Shown piece after piece: positions 5,498 to 10,993 of a stretch of 10,993 nt of DNA (the stretch's first letter is position 1; each line of letters opens with the position of its first letter). The notes beneath the pieces are model-generated. The model ran no database searches. It saw only the letters and a list, made by a program, of their open reading frames with translations, and was not told the DNA's origin. The stretch lies in the NCBI GenBank assembly GCA_031272345.1, contig JAISTZ010000188.1, positions 1 through 10,993 of the forward strand, in the 5' to 3' direction. Source of the DNA: Spirochaetaceae bacterium (GTDB lineage: Bacteria; Spirochaetota; Spirochaetia; Treponematales; Treponemataceae). Position numbers and translations under genes: made by a program.

Positions 5498-6529
5498 ATG
5501 ATTGATTTGCGAAGCGACACGGTGACTCAGCCGACTCCGGCCATGCGGGAAGCCATGGCACACGCGGCTGTGGGGGACGACGTTTACGGCGACGACCCCA
5601 CGGTGAACGAACTCGAAGCTTTGGGCGCGGCAATGCTCAAAAAAGAAGCGGCCCTCTTCGTGCCGTCGGGCACCTTCGGGAACCAGCTCTCCCTGTTCAC
5701 CTGGTGCCCCAGGGGCACGGAGGTGATTCTGGGGGAGGAGTGCCACATCATCCAACACGAGGCGGGGGCCCCCTCGGTGATCGCCGGTGTGCAGACCCGG
5801 TGCATATCCGCCCCCTACGGCTGCCTCGACCCGGCCCAGGTGCGGCATCGGATCCGCCGGGCCGAGCTCCACGAGCCCGCCACGAGCCTCATCTGCGTGG
5901 AAAACGCCCATTCCAGCGGCGCTGTGGTCCCCCTGGACAACATGAAGCGCATCCGGGCCGCCGCGGATGAGGCGGGCCTTCCGGTCCACCTGGACGGGGC
6001 GCGGATCTTCAACGCCGCCGTTGCCCTGGGCTGCCCCGCCTCCGAGATCGCCGCCTATGCGGATTCGGTCATGTTCTGCGTGTCCAAGGGACTGTGCGCG
6101 CCCGTGGGCTCCCTCGTCGCGGGGCCCGCGTCCTTCGTGGCCCGTGCCCGGCTCAAGCGGAAAATCATGGGCGGCGGCATGAGGCAGGCGGGAATCCTCG
6201 CGGCGGCGGGCATCATCGCCCTCAGGGACATGTCCGGCAGAGTCGGGGAGGACCACGTCCGGGCCCGGAAGCTCGCAACGGCCCTGGGGGAAATTCCCGG
6301 TGTGCGGGTTGACGCAAAGGGTCTGGACATCAACATGGTCTTCTTCACCCACCCCTCGGCACACGACCCGGCTGCAAGCTCCAGGGTGGTAAAAGCCTTC
6401 GCTGACGGGGGAATCATGGTGAGCGCCCCCTCCGGCGGGACCTACCGGTTCGTCACCCACTACTGGATCGGGGACGCCGAGGTGGACGCGGTCATCGCCT
6501 GCGCCCGGAAAATTTTCCCCTGTCAATAG
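5498..6529 (+). CDS. ltaE: Low-specificity L-threonine aldolase
   Basis: This PLP enzyme cleaves L-threonine or L-allo-threonine to glycine and acetaldehyde in the cytoplasm. The 343-residue length and the start MIDLRSDTVTQPT are typical of the family. Key residues line up with E. coli LtaE: His83, which stacks on the cofactor; Asp166 in VHLDGARIFN, which contacts the pyridine nitrogen; and Lys197 in FCVSKGLCAPVGS, the Schiff-base lysine. The GDDVYGDDPTVNELE segment at 26-40 and the GGGMRQAG segment are also conserved. It has its own leaderless promoter directly after the exported-protein gene, so it is probably a separate unit, though no terminator separates the two genes. Its last codons lie inside the first copy of a duplicated palindrome that continues into the nifJ promoter. 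I see nothing missing or broken. Confidence 0.92.
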   Translation: MIDLRSDTVTQPTPAMREAMAHAAVGDDVYGDDPTVNELEALGAAMLKKEAALFVPSGTFGNQLSLFTWCPRGTEVILGEECHIIQHEAGAPSVIAGVQTRCISAPYGCLDPAQVRHRIRRAELHEPATSLICVENAHSSGAVVPLDNMKRIRAAADEAGLPVHLDGARIFNAAVALGCPASEIAAYADSVMFCVSKGLCAPVGSLVAGPASFVARARLKRKIMGGGMRQAGILAAAGIIALRDMSGRVGEDHVRARKLATALGEIPGVRVDAKGLDINMVFFTHPSAHDPAASSRVVKAFADGGIMVSAPSGGTYRFVTHYWIGDAEVDAVIACARKIFPCQ

Positions 6530-6547
6530 TCCAGGAAAATTTTCCCC
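6507..6547. repeat. Duplicated 14-bp palindromic element
   Basis: GGAAAATTTTCCCC occurs at 6507-6520, over the last codons of ltaE, and at 6534-6547, ending directly before the -35 of nifJ. The copies are 27 bp apart in the same direction, and the first 12 bases form a perfect palindrome. TGTCAA (6521-6526) and TTGACA (6548-6553) also form an inverted repeat around the second copy. It could be a paired operator or a local duplication. Confidence 0.65.
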
Positions 6548-6576
6548 TTGACAAACCGCCCGGCATGATGTAAACT
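6548..6576 (+). promoter_or_regulatory. nifJ upstream promoter P1
   Basis: TTGACA (6548-6553), exactly 17 bp, and TAAACT (6571-6576). RNA would start near 6583, giving a leader of about 60 nt that contains the AT-rich inverted repeat and a strong SD. Confidence 0.65.
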
Positions 6577-6587
6577 CCCTGGTGTCA

Positions 6588-6617
6588 TAGTCAAGATGTA
6601 TTATGATAACATATAAT
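6588..6617 (+). promoter_or_regulatory. nifJ candidate downstream promoter P2
   Basis: A perfect TATAAT lies at 6612-6617, with a weak TAGTCA (6588-6593) 18 bp upstream. RNA would start near 6624, about 20 nt before the ATG. The -10 is inside the 24-bp inverted repeat, so this promoter would be blocked by any protein bound there. Confidence 0.4.
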
Positions 6618-6620
6618 ACA
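6597..6620. promoter_or_regulatory. 24-bp inverted repeat, candidate nifJ operator
   Basis: TGTATTAT (6597-6604) and ATAATACA (6613-6620) are perfect inverted arms around GATAACAT. The site is far more AT-rich than its surroundings. It sits downstream of P1 and over the -10 of P2, a typical repressor position. The sequence does not clearly match a regulator motif I can name. Confidence 0.55.
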
Positions 6621-6632
6621 AGTTACATTTCT

Positions 6633-6639
6633 GGAGGAG
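6633..6639 (+). promoter_or_regulatory. Shine-Dalgarno site deciding the nifJ start
   Basis: GGAGGAG ends 4 nt before the ATG at 6644 and 1 nt before a GTG at 6641. The spacing favours ATG 6644. Confidence 0.8.
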
Positions 6640-6643
6640 TGTG

Positions 6644-9600
6644 ATGAGCAAAAAACCAAAACAAGAGGTCATGGACGGAAACACCGCGGCGGCGTATATT
6701 TCCTATGCCTTTACCGAGGTGGCTTCAATTTACCCGATTACCCCGTCGTCCCCCATGGCGGAGATGATTGACGAGTGGTCCGCCGGGGGCAGGAAGAACA
6801 TCTTCGGCGCGCCGGTCATCGTAAAGGAAATGCAGTCCGAGGGGGGCGCCGCGGGCGCGCTCCACGGGGCCTTGCAGGGGGGCGCACTGGCAAGCACCTA
6901 CACCGCGTCCCAGGGGCTGCTGTTGATGATCCCCAACATCTACAAGATCGTGGGGGAGCTCCTTCCGGGGGTGTTCCACATCAGCGCCCGGTCCCTGGCA
7001 TCCAACGCCCTGTCGATCTTCGGGGACCACCAGGACGTGATGGCCATCCGCCAGACGGGCATCTCCATGATAGCTTCGTCCAGTGTGCAGGAGTGCATCG
7101 ACCTGGGGGCCGTGGCGCACCTGTCGGCCATAAAGTCCCGCATCGCCGTGGCCCACTTCTTTGACGGCTTCAGGACTTCCCACGAGTACCAAAAGGTTGA
7201 CCTGATCGACTACGAAGACATCAAGAAGGCGGTCGATTGGAAGGCGATTCAGGCCTTCCGTGAACGGGCGCTGAACCCGGCGCACCCGGTGCTTCGGGGG
7301 ACCACCCAGAACCCGGACACCTTCTTCCAAACAAGGGAATCCGTGAACCCCTTCTACACGAACCTGGCGGACCTGATTCAGAGCCAGATGGACGTGGTGA
7401 ACAAGCTCACCGGCCGGGACTACAAACTCTTCAACTACTACGGCCCGGCGCGGCCGGAGAAGCTCATCATCGCCATGGGGTCGGCCTGTGAGGTCATAAA
7501 AGAGGCCCTGGACTACGCCAACGGCAAGCCCAAGGCAAAGACGGGATTGATTCAGGTGCGGCTCTTCAGGCCCTTTGCGGCGGACAAGCTGCTGGCATCC
7601 ATCCCCAGGTCCGTGCAGACAATCACCGTGCTGGACCGCACCAAGGAGCCCGGCGCCGCCGGGGAGCCCCTCTACACGGAAGTGCGGAACGCCTTCTACG
7701 GCGCATCTTTTTCGCCGAAAATCATCGGCGGCAGGTACGGCCTGGCCTCCAAGGACTTCACCCCGGTGGACGTGTTCACGGTCATCGAGAACATGGCCGC
7801 AAAGAAACCCCGGGACGGCTTCACCGTGGGCATCACCGACGACGTAACCAACCTCTCCCTCACCCCCAGCGCGGACAAGACCGACACCGCCCCGGCGGGC
7901 ACCACGGCCTGCAAGTTCTGGGGCTTCGGGTCCGACGGCACGGTCGGGGCGAACAAGTCGGCGGTCAAAATCATCGGTGACCACACGTCCATGTACACCC
8001 AGGCGTACTTCGTCTACGACGCAAAAAAATCCGGGGGCATCACCGTGTCCCACGTGCGGTTCGGAAAAACGCCGATCCGCTCGTCCTACCTGGTAACCAG
8101 CGCGGACTTCATCGCCTGTCACAACCAGACCTACGTCACCCTGTACGACCTGCTCGAGGGCATCAAGGAGGGGGGAATCTTCCTCCTCAGTTGCACCTGG
8201 AGCGCCGATGAGGTGCACAAGCACCTGCCCAAGAAAATGGTCAAGGAGCTCATCGACAAAAAGGTCAAATTTTACGTGATTAACGCGGTGGACATCGCCA
8301 AAAAAATCGGCCTGGGCGGACGAATCAACATGGTCATGCAGGCGGCCTTCTTCGCCCTCACCAAGATTCTGCCCCCCAGGGAAGCGGCCAAATACCTCAA
8401 GGAGGAGGTGGAGTCCAGCTACGGCAGGGCGGGGCAAAAGGTGGTGGACATGAACTGCCGGGCCATCGACCGGGGGTTCGATTCCATCGTCCAGGTGAAC
8501 CTGAAGCCCTCCGCTGTCGCCGGGGCCCTGAGCGCGCCTCCCGCGGAAAAGAATCTGCCCAAATACGTGGTGAAGGTGCAGAAGGTGATCAATGCCCAGA
8601 AGGGCGATTTGTTGCCGGTGAGCGTGTTCAAGGACGTGGAAGACGGCAGCTTCCCCACGGGCACAACCAAATACGAAAAGCGCGGGGTCGCCCTGGAGGT
8701 GCCCCTGTGGGACGCGGAAAAGTGTATCCAGTGCAACCGCTGTTCCTTCGTGTGTCCCCACAGTGTACTGCGCCCCACCCTGCTCACCCCAGAGCAGCTT
8801 GAGGCCGCGCCCCCGTCCCTCACCCACAAAAAGGCCCAGGGCATCGAGGGCAGGGAATTCACCATGGGGTTCTCGGCCCTGGACTGCCAGGGCTGCGGCA
8901 ACTGTGTGCAGATCTGTCCCGCCAGGGAAAAGGCCCTCACCATGGTGGAGCGGGAGCCCCGGGACGGGGATTTCGCCGCCAATTGGGCGTACATCGAGAA
9001 GCTCCCCAAGGACGTGCCGCAATCCGTGAACACCGGCTCCGTAAAGGGCAGCCAGTTCCTGCGGCCCTACTTCGAGTTCCCCTGTTCCTGCGCGGGCTGC
9101 GGGGAAACCCCCTACGCCAGGCTCATCACCCAGCTTTTCGGCAGCCGCATGATGATTTCCAACTCCGCGGGCTGCGCCACCGTGTGGGGGGGCAACACCC
9201 CGTCGGTCCCCTACACCAAGGACGACAAGGGCCGGGGCCCCGCCTGGGACTTCTCCCTCTTCGAGGACAACGCGGAATTCGGCTACGGCATGAGCGTGGG
9301 CGCCCGGACCGTGCGGAATCTGGCGGCGGAAAAACTCCGGGCCGCCCTTCCGTCCGTCACGGACGAAGCTCTCGCAAAGGCCGCCTCGGACTTCCTCGAC
9401 CGGTTCAACACCTCCGAGGGCACCTGGGAGCGCGCTGACGCCCTGGAAGCGGCCCTGGCCCCCCACAAGGCGGACCGGGTCCTGGGGGAAATCTACCGGC
9501 TCAAGGATTACTTCGCCAAGCGGTCCTTCTGGGTGTTCGGGGGCGACGGCTGGGCCTACGACATCGGCTACGGCGGGCTCGACCACGTGCTGGCCTCCGG

Positions 9601-10174
9601 GGAGGACATCAACATCATGGTCTTCGACACGGAGGTCTATTCCAACACGGGGGGTCAGTCTTCCAAGGCCACCCCCGCGGGGGCGACCGCAAAGTTCGCC
9701 ATGGCGGGCAAGCAGACCGCCAAGAAGGACCTGGGCCGTCTTGCCATGACCTACGGCTACGTGTACGTGGCGCAGATCGCCATGGGCGCAAGCATGGACC
9801 AGACCATCAAGGCGGTGATCGAGGCGGAGGCCTATCCCGGGCCGTCCCTCATCATCGGGTACGCCCCGTGCATCAACCACGGGATTACGAGCGGCATGGG
9901 AACCACCCAGCTTCAGGAGAAGAAGGCGGTGGAGTGCGGCTACTGGTCCCTCTGGCGGTACAACCCGGCCCTCAAGGCTGAGGGGAAGAATCCCTTCACC
10001 CTGGACTCGCCGGAGCCCACGGCGGACTTCCGGGAGTTCCTCATGAGCGAGGTGCGCTACTCGGCCCTGATGAAGTCGAACCCCGAGGCGGCCGGCCGGC
10101 TCTTCGAGAAAACCAAGAGCGACGCCCTGAACCGCATCGCCGTGTACAAGAACCTGCACGAAAAATCCTTCTAA
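6644..10174 (+). CDS. nifJ: Pyruvate:ferredoxin (flavodoxin) oxidoreductase, single chain
   Basis: This cytoplasmic enzyme oxidises pyruvate with CoA to acetyl-CoA and CO2, passing electrons to ferredoxin or flavodoxin; it is central to anaerobic fermentation. All domains of the 1176-residue chain are present in order. The N-terminal thiamine-domain motif YPITPSSPMAE is at 30-40. The central gamma domain follows. A two-cluster ferredoxin insert has ligands C694, C697, C700, C704 and C748, C751, C754, C758. The C-terminal TPP domain contains GDGWAYDIG around D968 and YSNTGGQ at 999-1005. Proximal [4Fe-4S] cluster ligands fit C816, C819, C844 and C1076. ATG 6644 is chosen by SD spacing. Its leader has two candidate promoters and a palindromic operator, pointing to regulation, and a hairpin follows the stop. 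It appears intact. Whether the electrons feed hydrogenase, nitrogenase or another acceptor cannot be told from here. Confidence 0.96.
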   Translation: MSKKPKQEVMDGNTAAAYISYAFTEVASIYPITPSSPMAEMIDEWSAGGRKNIFGAPVIVKEMQSEGGAAGALHGALQGGALASTYTASQGLLLMIPNIYKIVGELLPGVFHISARSLASNALSIFGDHQDVMAIRQTGISMIASSSVQECIDLGAVAHLSAIKSRIAVAHFFDGFRTSHEYQKVDLIDYEDIKKAVDWKAIQAFRERALNPAHPVLRGTTQNPDTFFQTRESVNPFYTNLADLIQSQMDVVNKLTGRDYKLFNYYGPARPEKLIIAMGSACEVIKEALDYANGKPKAKTGLIQVRLFRPFAADKLLASIPRSVQTITVLDRTKEPGAAGEPLYTEVRNAFYGASFSPKIIGGRYGLASKDFTPVDVFTVIENMAAKKPRDGFTVGITDDVTNLSLTPSADKTDTAPAGTTACKFWGFGSDGTVGANKSAVKIIGDHTSMYTQAYFVYDAKKSGGITVSHVRFGKTPIRSSYLVTSADFIACHNQTYVTLYDLLEGIKEGGIFLLSCTWSADEVHKHLPKKMVKELIDKKVKFYVINAVDIAKKIGLGGRINMVMQAAFFALTKILPPREAAKYLKEEVESSYGRAGQKVVDMNCRAIDRGFDSIVQVNLKPSAVAGALSAPPAEKNLPKYVVKVQKVINAQKGDLLPVSVFKDVEDGSFPTGTTKYEKRGVALEVPLWDAEKCIQCNRCSFVCPHSVLRPTLLTPEQLEAAPPSLTHKKAQGIEGREFTMGFSALDCQGCGNCVQICPAREKALTMVEREPRDGDFAANWAYIEKLPKDVPQSVNTGSVKGSQFLRPYFEFPCSCAGCGETPYARLITQLFGSRMMISNSAGCATVWGGNTPSVPYTKDDKGRGPAWDFSLFEDNAEFGYGMSVGARTVRNLAAEKLRAALPSVTDEALAKAASDFLDRFNTSEGTWERADALEAALAPHKADRVLGEIYRLKDYFAKRSFWVFGGDGWAYDIGYGGLDHVLASGEDINIMVFDTEVYSNTGGQSSKATPAGATAKFAMAGKQTAKKDLGRLAMTYGYVYVAQIAMGASMDQTIKAVIEAEAYPGPSLIIGYAPCINHGITSGMGTTQLQEKKAVECGYWSLWRYNPALKAEGKNPFTLDSPEPTADFREFLMSEVRYSALMKSNPEAAGRLFEKTKSDALNRIAVYKNLHEKSF

Positions 10175-10178
10175 AGGT

Positions 10179-10212
10179 TGACGTGGGCCGCCGGAAACGG
10201 CGGCCTGCGTTA
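10179..10212 (+). terminator. Long hairpin after nifJ, likely terminator
   Basis: A perfect 8-bp GC stem (10186-10193 with 10198-10205) closes a GAAA tetraloop. The stem extends outward to 10179/10212 with three G-T wobbles, about 15 pairs in all. It starts 5 nt after the nifJ stop. No T run follows, so termination may be weak, or the hairpin may mainly protect the mRNA end. Confidence 0.55.
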
Positions 10213-10228
10213 TCCCCGGAGGGCGGGC

Positions 10229-10257
10229 TTGGTTTTGCGCGCATTTCCCGCTACAAT
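10229..10257 (+). promoter_or_regulatory. Candidate promoter of the helicase gene
   Basis: TACAAT (10252-10257) is a strong -10, preceded after 17 bp by a poor -35, TTGGTT (10229-10234). The ATG at 10275 lies 17 nt after the -10, leaving a leader of about 10 nt without a clear SD. Confidence 0.45.
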
Positions 10258-10274
10258 GAACCCCGGGACCCGCT

Positions 10275-10993
10275 ATGGACGAAACACTTCCCGCCGGATT
10301 GGCCTACAGCCTGGATTCACTCAACGAGGGGCAGCGGAAAGCCGTCACCTTTGGGGGGCGGCATCTGCTCGTGCTTGCCGGGGCGGGGACGGGGAAGACC
10401 CGCACGATTGTTGCCAGGGCCGCGTACCTGATTGCCAACGGGGCTGACCCGGCGAAGATTCAAATCGTCACCTTTACCAAGCGGGCCGCGGCGGAAATCG
10501 TGTCCAGGGTGCGCTCGGAACTGCCCCGGAATCAGGCCCAGGCCCTCAGGGGCTCCACCTTTCATTCCTGGTGCAACCAGCTCCTCACCAAAAGCCCCAA
10601 CCTCTTTGGGGTGAAGGACTTCTCGGTCATTGACGAGGACGACCAGCACGCGATCATGAAGATGGCCTGCGGCAGCAAGAGCCTCTCCTACGAGGGGGTG
10701 CGCATCAAGCCCCTGGAACTCCTGGAATACTACTCCTTTGCCCGGAACACCAGGCGGAACCTTTCGGGGATGATAAAAATCAAAGTCTTCAACGACGACG
10801 ACAGCGAAGAAACCGCGGGCAAGGTGGAAGCCTTCCGCCTGCTGATGAAACCCATCTTCGAGACCTACGAGCAAAAAAAGAAGGAGCGCCGCTACCTTGA
10901 CTACGACGACATGCTCCAAATCGTGGCCGCCAGACTCAAGGGTGACGAAGAAGCCAGGGACATCATCGGCGCCCAGTACGAGCACATCCTGGT
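10275..10993 (+). CDS. UvrD/PcrA-type DNA helicase, N-terminal part
   Basis: This reading frame is open to the right edge, giving 239 complete codons of a superfamily 1A ATP-driven 3'-5' DNA helicase of the UvrD/Rep/PcrA group, used in repair and replication restart. Motifs in order: Q-motif LNEGQRKAV (16-24, Gln20); Walker A AGAGTGKT (35-42, Lys41); motif Ia VTFTKRAAAEI (65-75); STFHSWCNQLL (94-104); and YLDYDDML (207-214). The last codons, YEHILV, immediately precede where the Walker B DEFQD motif is expected. The ATG at 10275 gives the normal short distance to the Q-motif. The -10 box TACAAT lies 17 nt upstream. Because the C-terminal domain is outside the window, the choice between UvrD, PcrA and a nuclease-fused relative cannot be made, so no symbol is given. 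Confidence 0.9.
   Translation, partial: MDETLPAGLAYSLDSLNEGQRKAVTFGGRHLLVLAGAGTGKTRTIVARAAYLIANGADPAKIQIVTFTKRAAAEIVSRVRSELPRNQAQALRGSTFHSWCNQLLTKSPNLFGVKDFSVIDEDDQHAIMKMACGSKSLSYEGVRIKPLELLEYYSFARNTRRNLSGMIKIKVFNDDDSEETAGKVEAFRLLMKPIFETYEQKKKERRYLDYDDMLQIVAARLKGDEEARDIIGAQYEHIL

Noticed and set aside
5429..6526. Minus-strand open frame opposite ltaE
   Set aside because: ltaE shows conserved catalytic residues on the plus strand; the antisense peptide has no recognisable family features.
6725..10159. Very long minus-strand open frame opposite nifJ
   Set aside because: nifJ has every expected motif in the plus frame. The antisense frame is Gly/Arg/His/Val-rich with no domain, and open mirror frames are common opposite GC-rich genes.
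1..10993. CRISPR array, tRNA, rRNA or insertion sequence
   Set aside because: No regularly spaced repeats, no cloverleaf or rRNA sequence and no transposase with terminal repeats were recognised by eye. The only repeats are the short pairs reported.

Overview
The window is GC-rich DNA from what looks like a spirochaete, probably a Treponema relative. This rests on the style of the XRE regulator, the Thermus-type orotate phosphoribosyltransferase, the treponeme-like outer-membrane barrels and the large single-chain pyruvate:ferredoxin oxidoreductase. The lineage is inferred from protein character only; no marker RNA is present.

Layout. Positions 1-346 hold no convincing gene. They contain a strong terminator for a gene left of the window, a second GC hairpin, a 10-bp direct repeat, and a nearly perfect 32-bp palindrome overlapping a leftward promoter. 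Then come an XRE regulator (347-655), a PilZ protein (715-1104) and pyrE (1137-1733), probably two genes in one transcript (PilZ-pyrE). A secreted beta-barrel protein lies convergently on the minus strand (1726-2454) and overlaps the end of pyrE by 8 bp. Divergent from it is a 957-residue exported protein with a zinc-peptidase motif, a propeller-like middle and a barrel-like C-terminus (2584-5457). Next are a threonine aldolase, ltaE (5498-6529), and a 1176-residue NifJ-type pyruvate:ferredoxin oxidoreductase (6644-10174), which ends at a long hairpin. The window closes inside a UvrD/PcrA-type helicase (10275-10993, open at the right edge), for which no ORF closed by a stop codon exists in the window.

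How the parts fit. Most genes are separate housekeeping or envelope units, not one pathway. The clearest shared theme is in expression signals. Three genes (PilZ, the exported peptidase-like protein, ltaE) have a -35/-10 promoter with exactly 17 bp spacing and an ATG only 6-7 nt after the -10, so their mRNAs should be leaderless. By contrast, pyrE (inside a transcript) and nifJ (with a longer leader) have strong Shine-Dalgarno sequences. The nifJ leader is the most elaborate control region: two candidate promoters, an AT-rich 24-bp inverted repeat over the second, and a duplicated 14-bp palindromic element next to the first.

I see no CRISPR array, tRNA, rRNA, intact mobile element or multi-gene defence system.
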